Assembly (NCBI GenBank): GCA_033807695.1 | Contig: CM066301.1 | Span: forward strand, 1,302,001-1,366,000 | Source of the DNA: Daedaleopsis sinensis | Lineage: Eukaryota > Basidiomycota > Agaricomycetes > Polyporales > Polyporaceae | Direction: 5' to 3' | DNA: 64,000 nt | Shown: in pieces, positions 25,783 to 36,672 of the stretch | How the letters are laid out: each line of letters starts with the position of its first letter | Position numbering within the stretch: the first letter of the stretch is position 1 | Translations under genes and position numbers: made by a program | The notes under the pieces: model-generated | The model's database searches: none | Told to the model about the DNA's origin: nothing | What the model saw: only the letters and a program-made list of their open reading frames with translations

Positions 25783-26168
25783 TCAAAGAAGACCAGCGAT
25801 GGCGACGGCGACGGCGATCGCGCCTGAGGAAACGACAGCCGCGCGCGACGCTCCAGACGTGGTGTCTACAGCAACCGCTCCGTCCGCCTGTGAGATCGTC
25901 AGTCGAGGAAAGCAGAAAGCAAGCAACGCGCAGGCTCGTAGACGCACCCCGAGACACCCATTCGGGCCGGAACAAGCTGCGTTATGGTTTTCGGCGATGA
26001 CGTTCGCCAGTTGTACATCTATGGGTGCCGGCGATGCGGCAACTGTATATGAACAATTTCACGAGCTGGTCAGTCGCAATCCAATTGTGGAGGCAAGCTT
26101 CTGAACATACCGAGGGAGAACGAGGCGAGGGCAAGGAGCGTGATGGTCTGGACGGCACGGGCGTACAT
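25783..26168 (-). CDS. Small secreted, possibly GPI-anchored protein (77 residues)
   Basis: Three exons assembled from splice signals: 26168-26111, 26018-25948 and 25887-25783. Exon lengths of 58, 71 and 105 nt sum to 78 codons, and both introns (92 and 60 nt) are GT-AG. The product starts with a typical signal peptide (MYARAVQTITLLALASFSL), has a short middle part with two Cys (AACSGPNGCLG), a Ser/Thr/Ala-rich stretch, and ends in a hydrophobic tail (GAIAVAVAIAGLL) with no basic residues after it. That tail pattern suggests GPI-anchor attachment. No family was recognised. All of its exons are below normal ORF-length cut-offs. Confidence 0.65.
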
Positions 26169-26350
26169 GGTCGTTGGATGCGGTGGTACTATCACAAATG
26201 CGTGGTATATGAGGTTGAGATGACGAGTATGTGCGTGATTCGAGCCGGCGTGATGGAGGAGTGAGCTCAGGGTCCGGTGAGAGCTGGAGTACTAGCGGGT
26301 CGTGGAGGAGTCGGTCAACGAATGAGGAGCACAACGTTTCCCCGCTGTAG

Positions 26351-26358
26351 TTTATATA
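26351..26358 (-). promoter_or_regulatory. TATA box upstream of small secreted protein gene
   Basis: On the minus strand this reads TATATAAA, about 180 bp upstream of ATG 26168. A plus-strand reading (TTTATATA) is also possible, but no plus-strand gene was found downstream. Confidence 0.45.
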
Positions 26359-26986
26359 TCCCTACCGAGGGCCCGTCGCTCGTTCTTGTCCATTATCTTG
26401 TTCTTAGTCGACGGGAACGTACCAAACGTCTTGAGCCAAAAATGGTAATCCCTTTCAAAGTTCATCAACCTGTAAGCGCCTAAAGGTCATAGAAGCGCGT
26501 CAAACCTTGTACTGAGCCAAAACAGCCTCTCTGATGCTGTATGAGCACACGTACGACGCCCGTATTTGTACTAACCAGCCAAATACTCGTTGTTAGGGCG
26601 CCTTCGAGTGTTTGGCTGGTCAGTCTGAGCGACAAGTACGCCAATGGCAATAATGTTTTTTGAATGGTGGCTTTGGGTCGACGTACCGCAAAATTGGATC
26701 AGAGAGTGCCATGACTGAAGCGGCCCAAAGGCACGCAATCCAAATACAAACAACGATTTGGGATACGCTCACCCAGCCTATGGACACAACAACAACGTGA
26801 GATTACGGGTACGGGGACGACGACGGCGACAATGCAAGATGGATGAGGGGGCACAAGCACAGACATCAGATCACAGCAGCAGACGGAGCACATTCAGTGA
26901 GCATGCGACGAGCAACGCATGGCGCGCAGCCTAGCAGGAGGCGAGTCCTCCTGAAGACGGCAGCTTCAGGCCCTCAAGCTCAAGCT
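26359..26986. other. Intergenic region
   Basis: About 630 bp between the small secreted protein promoter and the BTB gene stop. I see no supported gene. Confidence 0.5.
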
Positions 26987-28639
26987 TCAAGGGCCGTTGA
27001 CTTTCCAGAGCTGTCGCCTGCGGAGCTTGCGCGTGACGAGCACCCCGGTCGACCCGCTCGTGTCCTGCCCGAACGCGAGCACGACCGTCTCCTCGGCGCC
27101 CTGGCCACGCGCGACGCCCTGCTTCCGCAACTCGATCGCGTCTTTGGCGAATTTGAAGCGGGCATGCGTCGACCCTGCGCAACAGTGAATGAGTAACGTA
27201 ATCGATACGCGTGTATAAATGACGTACCGAGCTGGAACGACGGGGACTCGACCGCGGCCTTGAACAGGTCGAACGGCACGCGCGCGAAGACCTGGACGAG
27301 GGTCTCGCGGCCCGCATCGGAGTGCTGACTCGCCCCCTCAGGCAGGGGCGTCGTCGGAGTGGCCTGTCCGCCGAAGTTGACCAGGTTCGGGAGCGTGACT
27401 ATCAGGAAGTTGAATACGTCGTCGCGCAGACGTTGCGCGTACGGGCCGAAGACCGCGATTCGGGCGTTCTGATGCTGCTCCGCGACTGGAGTCGCTGAGC
27501 CGTCGGAAGGCGCAGACATCGAGTCCACGAATTCGAGCCACGAGGGGAGTGTGTCGAGAGTGATCGACTGTCGACAGAGCTCATAGGCATAGTTGCAGAG
27601 GTCGTCCATGCGACCCAGGAGGCACGCGGCGGCAAGCACGCCGCGTGCATTTTCGGGGCGGACATTAGCGAGTGCGTGAGCTGAATACAGGTATCCCAAT
27701 GCTAGAATAGGATTGTGAGTGTGCGTCGGGAGTGAACATCATTGGTAACCGTACCATGGTGGAAGCCCTACGCATCGACTACGTCAGCGAGTTGGCCGCG
27801 ACGAGCCATGGGATACACGTACCTCGTCAGTAATCTCAGGCTCATGGTCTAGGTTTACGAAGATTGTACGTTGACTGCTCGTATGGGGGCTTGTGGATAA
27901 GAGATGTGCGAGGTATGGTGATCGTGACAAGATGAGAGCGTGTAGTCGATATGCAGTAGAACGGACATGCTGCATTTGTGGCTCAGAGAGTGATTGCCAG
28001 TTTCATGACAAGGGGTGCGTACCAATAATGTATCGGCAAGGTGCTACATTGACTTATCAGCTCTAAATCCGGGAACCCTGCGGTGAAGTTACTCACTCCG
28101 GCCAGGAATCCTGATTGGTAGAGATGGTTGATTATATCTTCACTGTGTACTTGATAAAGAGATGGCGGTCTACCACGAGCATCAGCATCGCATGTCACCG
28201 GGATCGCGAGATCGTATCTTGAGAAGACATCGGAGACAGGCGCCACGGACTTGGGCGTAGCACAGAACTCAAGTAACCGGGTGGAACTGGAGGGAATGAC
28301 GCCAATTGCCCGGTAAACCAAACAAACAGCACCCTTGACAGCCAGAAACGCGTGTGGGGGGGCTCGGCGAAGTCGCAATCCGCAAAAGTGGCGGGTATAT
28401 ACGAAGTTGAAACTCTGCACGCGCCACCGACGGAAAGAAACAGAAAGTCCCCCGGAGACGTGTTTCCCTCCATGCTCTTCCACAAGACGGAGTAAACGAC
28501 ATAGAGGAGCTACTCACTGCGGGTATCCGTTAGTGGCGGCTCCTGTGCTCGTAGAGGCACCGTTTTGGTTCGCGTAGACATCTCCCATGCCCGTGCCCGA
28601 CGTCGCGACACCGTTGCTGGATCCACTGTGGCCGTTCAT
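26987..28639 (-). CDS. Fungal BTB/POZ-domain protein
   Basis: Multi-exon gene with ATG at 28639 (MNGHSGSSNGVATSGTGMGD...), a Ser/Gly/Asn-rich N-terminus. A BTB fold follows: SLYQVHSEDIINHLYQSGFLAG (about 28165-28100), then RLHALILSRSPYLAHLLS and RTIFVNLDHEPEITDE (about 27960-27830), then the helical GYLYSAHAL ... NARGVLAAACLLGRMDDLC (27700-27590). The C-terminal third runs through a long exon (VFGPYAQRLRDDVFNFLIVTLPNLVNF) and a last exon ending LRRRQLWKVNGP with the stop at 26987. BTB domains mediate dimerisation and often CUL3 binding; the target here is unknown. The exon containing the strand leading into RLHALI was not fully placed. Confidence 0.82.
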
Positions 28640-29156
28640 GTTTCCCGAGGCGTAGTGTTGTTGTAAGTGGCGGCTGCTTGGATGTCGTTGGGCAGGAGCA
28701 GGAGAGAGGGGGCAGCAGAGACTGAGTCTGCAGCCAACCGGAGAGCAGACAAAGACATTAGACGCTCGCCGCAGGACACACGGTCACGCGTCGGCTGTGT
28801 GACAAAGCAGTGACACGTATAGCGTGACAGCCTGTGACCCAGCCACGTGTGGGGAGCGACGCTCGGGCGCGGATGATCGGACCGACACGTGGACGAGCAT
28901 GCATAGTCCGAAGTCGAGGGCACTAGGAGAGTCGAGAAGGCCACACACGAGAAGACATTGATTTGAATGGGGGACGTACGAGAGGACACCGACGCATGCT
29001 ACCCCACATCTTATAGAAGGTCAACTGCGCTCGAGCGATGTCCGCAACGGATTGCACATGGTTTCCGTCGCCTTCTCATGCGTCGCCCGGTCCCCAGGGC
29101 ACTTTACGTCCATACGTTCGGAGGTTCGGAACAGACGAGACTACGTACACACGCAG
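28640..29156. other. Upstream region of BTB gene
   Basis: About 520 bp containing the presumed BTB promoter and 3' flank of the Cys-rich membrane protein gene. No gene or clear TATA element was seen. Confidence 0.6.
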
Positions 29157-30184
29157 TCAGTACCCCATGGCCAAGCTGTCCGAGTCCGTGCCAGACGTCG
29201 CCATCCACCGCACGAACCCCCCCATGTCCATCACCTGCCCGTATTCTCCTGCAGCCGCGCTTCGCCGAGGGCCCGCTCCGGCATCAACTGGGGCTGCGAA
29301 TCCGCCGCCCGACCCCACATCCGGGTCCAAGGACGCTGGGTGGGGGATGCCTTCTGCCGCAGGCTGAGAAGCCGGCTTGATGGCCATGGACACGAAGGAC
29401 GCCATCAGGTTGTTCACGACGCCCATCGCCTTCGCCTTCGCGCCACAAAGCGGTGGGTATGGCGGCGGCGGCATGGAGTACTGTAGTCCCATCGATGGCC
29501 CGGCTCCTACAACGTCCGAAGGGGCTGCGAGAGTGTGGGGTAGGCATTGGGGGAGATCAGACTCGTAGATATGCTGGGAACTACTACTGTGGGGCTGCAC
29601 ATACCGTCAATTGCTCCCTCGGTCTCCATGCCCTCTGTGGAGTCCACCGTGTTGGATACGATCTAGCACCAAAGCGGCACACGACCACGATTGTGAGGGC
29701 GACGAGACGCAAATGGCAACAAAGTGTTAGCACGAGCACCCTCATAGAATTGAGTAGACGAGCGAGCTTTCGCGAAAGGCCCGAGACCAGTGCTCGATTA
29801 TACAAAGCTTGAGCTTCTGGCAAAGAATATCATGGCGAAGACCAGATAGATGCCAATAGCCGCACGGCTGGATGATCCCATCGTCGACGATTGCTGCGAT
29901 TTACAAGTGCATTGGTCGAAGAGGGAGCCGTACACCGGCAAGATATCACGAATGCACTTGAAGCGGCATCCTCCTGAGATGCGGCTTGTAAATAGCATCT
30001 AGATTCCAGCGGCATGCCCCATCCAGGGATAATTGTCGCACAACGCGCAAAAGTCTGTCCGACATCCCTGCGCGTTGCCCAACGATCACCACCAGTACAT
30101 ATCATTACCAATGCCGGAAGATAGTCGCAGCAATCCCTCCTGAGGATTCGCCACCCAGCGCTGGTACTGCTAGAACCACCCGGC
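29157..30184 (-). CDS. Cys-rich single-span membrane protein (5' end unresolved)
   Basis: Supported by consecutive exons on the minus strand. A Cys-rich ectodomain reads ...RRDCCDYLPAL, then GCRTDFCALCDNYPWMG, then GCRFKCIRDILPVYGSLFDQCTCKS. Next come one membrane segment (AAIGIYLVFAMIFFA), a short exon IVSNTVDSTEGMETEGAID, and after a GTATGT...CTCGCAG intron a Pro/Gly-rich cytoplasmic tail (PSMGLQYSMPPPPYPPLCG ... SDSLAMGY) with its stop at 29157. The intron between the second and third Cys exons lacks a clean GT donor in my reading, and I could not place the start codon. The layout is that of a secreted Cys domain on a type I membrane protein. No family name can be given. Confidence 0.6.
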
Positions 30185-30523
30185 CGGCGGCAGTACTAGT
30201 GAGCACTGGGCGGGAGGCACTGGCAGAGCCCCCGTGGATGATCGCATGCGGGCTCGGACTCGTACGACTCGTACCCCAACGCGTTCGCAGCCTACGCGTG
30301 GACGCACATCGATGTACGAGTCCAATCGTCCGCGATCGCACCGCCGCGGCGTTCCATCCACGGATCCTAGGATCCTAGTCCATACTGCGACTACGGCGTA
30401 CACAGCCCACCGGCCGCGGAGCGCACCGAACGCGCACAGACGGTAGCCCGCGAGCCAAGGTCCAAGGTCCAAGGAAGAGCAGCCCAAAGCCCAAAGCTCA
30501 AACACTGTGACTTGGACTTGGAC

Positions 30524-32558
30524 TTAGCGGGTAAAACAGGGACGTCTGCTGACCATGTGCGACCGGTCGGAGGCGAAGTGATCGAGATAGACGTCTGCAG
30601 GGATCACTCTGCACAGACTGATGTGCATTGTGTGCCGAGCGTCGTCCCGTGGCCACAGCGCCGTCCGCATAAGGATAAGCAGCGAGAAGGCCCGGGCGAG
30701 AAGGGGGAAAAGAAAGCACGTCAGTCAGCTTGAGCTTCGTTCGACTGGCGGGTCGCCGTCCGTTCCGCGAACCTCAGCCTCAGCTCGCCGGAGGCCATCG
30801 CATCATACATCACGCCAGGTCGTGTGCGCGACTCCTGACTCGGACGCACCTCGAGTCCAGGGACAGCGGGCGAGCCTGACCACGCGCACCGTGGCACGGA
30901 CCGGCCGCGGACGGCGACTCGCGAGTATGGTAGTTCGAAGACGCACCTCAGGAATTGCGCATCGATCCGCCCCGCGAGCGCGTCGTCGAATGCGTACGGG
31001 AAGGTGCCTGCGACGTACTCTGGCGGCCGCGGGCAAGCGTGCACCGGGTGTCGAGTGTCGAGTATCACTAGCGAAGGGCGAGAAAGCCGACGTCCAGGTT
31101 ATCATGCATCATGCGCATGCATCATGCATCATGGCCCATGGCCCAACGGTCGGTCGTCGGTCGAGGATGATCGCAGTACGAGGAGGACGGTTGGTCAGGC
31201 GGCGCAGAGCACGACGACAGTCCATCCGTTATGTCGCGATCGAATATCAAGTGTCGAATGTTTTTCGAGTCAGGCCCAAGGGGGGTGTCGCGGGCGTACA
31301 TCCGAGTCGCGATCGTCATCGGCCAAGCCCGTGTCCGAGTCGCAGCGGGCGCAGGGGTAGGGGTAGGGGTAGGGGTAAAAGAGGGCAGCCGGTCCGGGCG
31401 AATGATGCAAGCACAAGCACAAGCACAAGCGCAAGTCATATGTTGCCGGGCGTCGCGCGAGATGTGTGCCCGACGATATTGGGTCGCGAGTCGTGCGATA
31501 GACCGGTGCCGTTTCGAGCAGGTTGGGGGGTGGCCAGCGGTCGGGCGAGCGATCGCATGCGCAAATCAGGGACGCAGCCGCGATGTGCGGTATCACGGTG
31601 TTGCAGATCGGAATCAAGGCATTGGCGAGGACAGGGGCAGATGGAACAGCAAGGGCGCATGAGCATTGAGTACAGCAGCACGAGTCGGCGAGAGAGTCTG
31701 AGGAGGACGGGATCATAGGGGATCATGGTGCAACGCGACGCACCTCGCCACGGACACGGGACGCCCAGCGTTGTGTCAAAGTCGTACACCCACGCCCGCT
31801 CGCCCTCCGAGTCGGACATAGAGCCCTCCCCCCCCTGTGTCTCTGAGTCTGAGTCCGACTCTGCGCCATCGAATATCATTGTGAATGGGCGTACCGTAAC
31901 TAGTGCGTGTCGGACGCCGTCGACGTCGCCTCGAGCGTGTCCTCCGATACCCCGGACCCCAGCCTCAGAGTCAGGCGTGGCACTAGTACTGGTGTGGGGG
32001 TGCGGGGAAGGGTTCGCGGGACGGGAAGGCGTGGCGCCGGCAGAGACTTCATCATGATCAGGGGCACATGGCCCCCCGCCCTCCCGCTCTTTGTTTTCCT
32101 GCTCCTCCTGCCGCAGATCGACTGCGCTAGTGTCACTGTCAGCCGGTCGCGGTCGCAAGCGCAGGACGAGGAAGACGTGGTAGTCCCACACGACGATCCC
32201 AGCGCGGGCTTTCTGGCTCCAGAGCGCGGCCTGCACAGTGCATGCGCAGGTGCAAGTGCAAGTGCCGCGATGCGTTCGAAGGGGCGTGAGGCTATAGCGT
32301 GAGCGACGGGCGCAGGAACGCGAAGAGAAGCGTGCGGACCGTTTTCGCGCCGTTCGAGACGAAGACGACGCTGGTCTCCCATGGCCAGTGCGTGCGTGTG
32401 CCTGCCGCCTGCTCGAGCGCGCTGAACGCGCGCGCGAGCAGGTAGACGTTCTCCTCGCAGTAGCAGGACGTGTACACACTGTCCGCGGGGAGCGGCGGCG
32501 GCGGCGTGTCTGAAGGCCACAGTACACGCGCAGGGCCCGAGACTAGTGCAGGAGGCAT
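30524..32558 (-). CDS. NTAQ1: Protein N-terminal glutamine amidohydrolase
   Basis: NTAQ1 deamidates N-terminal Gln to Glu, feeding the Arg/N-degron pathway in cytosol and nucleus. Four exons keep frame: 32558-32340, 32230-31744, 31019-30947 and 30608-30524 (287 residues). Diagnostic motifs are YTSCYCEENVYLLARAF with the catalytic-type Cys34, VVFVSNGAKT, VVWDYHV (His), WVYDFDTTLGVPCPW (Asp) and DHFASDRSHM near the C-terminus. The family is usually about 200 residues. Here about 110 residues of low-complexity Glu/Ser/Asp/Pro sequence separate the His and Asp motifs. Introns 2 and 3 are long (about 725 and 340 nt). The frame stops nine residues after DRSHM, and the usual PPPPYP-containing tail was not found, so a further exon or a truncated end is possible. 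Confidence 0.85.
31354..31432. repeat. GGGGTA and CAAGCA short tandem repeats in NTAQ1 intron 2
   Basis: Four GGGGTA-type hexamers (about 31357-31379), followed after a short gap by CAAGCACAAGCA-type repeats (about 31409-31432). They lie inside the unusually long intron. The hexamer resembles but is not the usual fungal telomere repeat TTAGGG. Confidence 0.75.
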
Positions 32559-33173
32559 AACGGTGGATAGTGATTGCAGATTGCAAGTAGTGTACGAGCA
32601 GGTGGCAGTAGATGAGCAAGAGCAGACCTCGATACCGATACCGCTACCGCTACCGATCCTCCTCCTGATACCCCTCCCCTGCGTGGCCCATTACCCCGTG
32701 TAGATATAAACACTATCCCTAAGCATAAGGCTATAGTACAGTACAATGGCAACGCCGCCACGCGCGGCGCGTGCGGCATTTTGCTTCGATTCTGATTCAG
32801 AGTCCAGGAGGCGCGTGCGCGTGCGCGTGTCTGGGCCCGGGGCCGTGGGGCGGCGCCTTCGGGATGGGCGAGCGCGAAGCTCGGGCCAAAGGCTCTCCGC
32901 CGGTCGTGTGTGAGTTCGTGAGGGGGCGATGTCCGATGGAGTGAATGGTGAATGGTGCGGGGAATGGGGAGCGGTCGGAGGCACGATCTGCACAGTCCCG
33001 AATGAGCACACATGCGACCCGGTGACAGAACGCTGGGAGCGCGAAGTGGGGGCGAGGAGCGGGGGTGGGGAGCGCGAAGCAGACCGGAGTGCGGAGGAGG
33101 AAGAGGAAGAGGAAAAAGGACGTACGAGGGGTATAGAGACATCACATGGGTATTGGGAGCGGGCCCGGGGGCA
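32559..33173. other. NTAQ1 upstream region
   Basis: About 615 bp containing a short CGATAC/CGCTAC run at about 32,631-32,655 and otherwise no supported gene. The stretch 32,930-33,130 is purine-rich. Confidence 0.55.
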
Positions 33174-33572
33174 TCACTGTGCCTTGCCCTGCCGCCCCGC
33201 GGGGACGGCGGGCGCGAGGGGCACCGCGACCTGGTCGATGCCCCAGCCGGCCTTGCCCTGGAACGCGTCTGCGAACTTCTTCCTGAGGAGGATGTCCTCG
33301 AGGTCTGGGGAGGAGCGCTCCGGGCGGAAGGGCACGAAGACGGGCTTGGGCCCGGACGCGCTCGTCTTCGCGGGGTACGCGCGCTTTGGCTGCGGGGCGT
33401 GCATGGGCGCGGTGGTGAGGATGATGTTGCTCCCTGGGGCGGGGTGCGCCTTGGACGCGGAGGGCGGGTGCGGGAACTGGGAGGGCGCGGCGGGCTTGGG
33501 GAGGAGGCCGGAGTTGTTCGTGAACGGGTGGGTGGCGAGCGGGTCGAAGGAGGAGAGGACGGAGTTGGACAT
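33174..33572 (-). CDS. Small proline-rich conserved-looking protein (132 residues)
   Basis: Single uninterrupted ORF from ATG 33572 to 33174. The N-terminal half is Pro/Ala/Ser-rich (FDPLATHPFTNNSGLLPKP). The C-terminal half has a defined charged helix (RPERSSPDLEDILLRKKFADAF) followed by GKAGWGIDQ. There is no signal peptide, membrane segment or known domain. The G/C-rich third positions match neighbouring real genes, and the ordered DLEDILLRKKF segment makes a random ORF unlikely. An AT-rich TTAAATAC lies about 105 bp upstream. Function unknown. Confidence 0.65.
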   Translation of the reverse strand: MSNSVLSSFDPLATHPFTNNSGLLPKPAAPSQFPHPPSASKAHPAPGSNIILTTAPMHAPQPKRAYPAKTSASGPKPVFVPFRPERSSPDLEDILLRKKFADAFQGKAGWGIDQVAVPLAPAVPAGRQGKAQ

Positions 33573-36500
33573 GGTGAGCAGCTGGGTGTGTAGGCGGAGG
33601 AGGAGATGGGGCGCGGTGTGGTCGAGTCGAGGAGTTGAATGCGGGGTAGGATGGACGGAGGAGGGAGGGAGGCCGTCGTATTTAAGTCGAGTAGAGAAAA
33701 GAAAAGTCGGGATCGGCTGGCTGCTCAGAACGGCTGTCGCAGCCCGGGCGAGCGGGAGGGAGCCGACCCCGAGCTACGACGACCACCGGCGAATCCGCGG
33801 CCAGTCGCGTCCGCAGTCACATGTTTTCTCCCCGCCGCTTTCGTCAGGTGCGGCCCAGAACGGTGGCCCCGCCGCCCGCCCGCCCGGAACATGCCATATG
33901 ATAATTATCTGCGATCCCCATATCGCAATCTCGCCTCTGCCACGCCCGCGCTCCACAACGTCTCCCATCGTCTTCCTATCGCACCCTCCCAACTGTGATG
34001 CCGCCCACCATGCATATCGCCCAAGTTTCCCCGTCTTAGCCTTGGAACGCGCTCATAATGCGCCGCGAATTATCCAAACGAGGACTTTACGTCTCGCGCG
34101 GGTTTGCAGCATTAGTGGCAGTCAATTGTGTGACCTGAATAGACTTGCATGTAAAATGGACAATTAGAATCACTTCATATCGCTTACAGCAAACCACAAC
34201 GAGCATTGTTAGTCAGCGAGCAACCGTTACTTACTCGTGTAGGCCACGAGGCGACATCCCACAACCGACCTCTGCTCGAGATGGCGGTATGCTATGGTAT
34301 GTCGAGGATGGGAAACAAGAAGACTGGCCACCGGGATACAGGCCCGTATTGTGCTGCCCGTGCAGCACGATTACTCTCATGTCTGCGGCTCCTGGTTCCG
34401 TCCGCTTGGCGGTCGTGTTCAGCGAGCGGGGCACCTGACCAGCGCGTGTCTCTTGCGCCCTCGCTTCACGTTTGCCATTAGGCTTCCCTCGACAGGAAGG
34501 CCGGGGCAAGACGCCAAATGCGTCTGCGGGGCATATGCCGTGAGACGTACGACGCCAGAGAGGGACGCACTTCACCGTCCTATCCGCCCCGTCTCAGTGC
34601 GTGCGCCCGGTTTGCGCTCCGTTTTCACGGCGCCGTTACTCAATCCGGGGCTCGGATCCTGCGAGGGAACACGCAAGACGCGCGATCCTGGCTGCCATCA
34701 GTGACGGCGTATGTAAAAGAGGACACCGTTGTGGCGAGCACTCGCCTGGAAGTTCGGTCGTCCGTCCGTATGCGGGCATGATATCGTGGTGGGGGCTGCA
34801 CTCGACGGACTCATGCAAGTGATCACGAGGTGAGGGCGGTGCCTCACGCTGTCTGTTGCAGCACCTTCTGCGCGACCTTGAGAGCGTCCTGTGCCGTAAA
34901 TATCGCCTGCAATGAGAACGCATCTCATACTCTGCGCGCGAGAGGACCGCAGGGCTGGGGGACCACAACATTCCGGCGTCAGTACACACGCTCGCACTGG
35001 GACATTCGTGATCGGAAACATACTTACCTCGACCAATCGCACCGCATCAATACCTGCGACTCGTTCGACGTTTCTCGCTACTAAACGCCGTCTCGCCCGA
35101 GCCCCGCAGCCCCGCACACGTACTCGCAGAGACATGCGGTGCCACGAGTACGTGTTACGCACCGGTGTTCCGAGCGCACGCGACCCGCAGAGAAATCCGG
35201 CTGTCTGTCAGAGTGTCAGAGTCTGAGCACCCTCGGACGACGGCCCCGCAGACGCAGGCTGAGGGCGTCCCCCGCTATCGCCTCTTACCCCACAACACCC
35301 ACAGTCCCCGCCCGAGCTGCTTGGAATGCCGGAGGGAAGGGGCTCCACTTTCTCGCCTCTAGCGACGTCGAACTTGAACGCGCTTCTCGGGCCCGGCTTG
35401 GCACGCCCGTAGGCTTCTGCGAGGCCGCGCGACACGCGACACGACGTATGGGGTGCAGCCGGGGGATGCGGGGCGCGCGATGCGGGGTGCGCGCGGGGAT
35501 GCGGGGAAGAGGTGGTGGTGCCGGTGGTGGTGGTGGTGGTTATCGCACAAGGCAAGTCTGCCGCTAGTCTCTGAGTGGAGCGGCCGGTCTGACACAGGCA
35601 TCGGCGCGCAGCACGTTGCGCAAATCGAGGGTGCGGGGTCGACGGCGCTATGCCCAACACGGCCGCGCGCTCCAACACCCCGTCGTCGCTGGCGTCCGCG
35701 GGGTGCCGCCCCTCCCGTCCCCGAGTGCCTTCAGCCCTCGGGGTCGAGCGCGAGCCCGTCTCCGGCGAGGACGAGGACGCACATGAAAACGCATCGCGGG
35801 TCGGGCGGGCTATGACGTCGACGCCGTGAACAGGATCTACAGCATCGGGCCATGACGTCGTGCGCATCCCGCGAACCCGATGGCGAATCGTCGATGTAAG
35901 TGCGGTGCAGGCCGTCTCTAGACTCTATACGGAACACTCGCACACGCTTCGAAGCTGGCCCCGAATCCCGATTGCAACACCGCGAGCCCCGTCCCCGTCC
36001 CCGACCGCCTCGTATCAACCTATCAACCTTGGGTTCCCATCTCACCCGCGCGACGGCATCCTCGTTCTGCGGCCCACACGGATCCGCCGTGCACACGCGA
36101 CGGCGTTAAGGCCGCACACCCGCGCGGGAGACTGAGGTTGATCTTCGCTCGCAGAATTGCCCGCCGTGAGTACTGTTGACGTTCTTGATGATGTGCGCCG
36201 CCCGCTTTGGGCACCCCCCATCGGCCTGAGGTCCAGACAGCCTCCAAGGTGGCCTGGACCGAGTGTCGTACGCCATGCGTCATTCTCCCCTGGACCGCCG
36301 TTGTGGACGCTTCGAACTTCGAAGGCTGCTCCGAGGGTTGCTCCGGGGATAGAGCTTATCTATACCTGGTCAAACTCAGCCTGATTCGACTATATAGCTG
36401 GGAGTAGGTGTTGGAGCTTTCAATGTGGTCCTGGAGCGTATTTGATGTCACTGGAAATGTGCACGTTAGTTTAAAATCCCTTTCATCGTCCTTGCAATCT

Positions 36501-36672
36501 GTTTTGGACATAAAGTTGAGAGCGCGTGCCCGATAAGGGAAATGCCGACGGAAGGCCAAGATAAGATTACTTATGTCCCGCTCCAGGCGTCTATGCAATC
36601 TCCCGATCACGCGCTAGATTTTTTGAAGCTCGCACACCCTAGCGCTGAGTCGCAGGGCTTGCAGCCACCGCC
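33573..36672. other. ~3.1 kb region without a recognisable gene
   Basis: ORFs on both strands are Arg/Pro/Ser-rich and look like translations of GC-rich non-coding DNA. The longest minus-strand one (35208-35867) has a Thr run from a GGT/TGG repeat at about 35,514-35,540 and no domain. GC content drops at 33,880-34,230 and 36,400-36,650. I see no transposase, reverse transcriptase, LTR pair or tRNA. Confidence 0.55.

Noticed and set aside
31354..31380. Possible internal telomere repeat
   Set aside because: GGGGTA is not the usual TTAGGG and only about four units occur, so a simple repeat is the better description.
30621..31718. 365-codon plus-strand ORF
   Set aside because: Antisense to the NTAQ1 introns and exons; very Arg/Ser-rich, with no domain.
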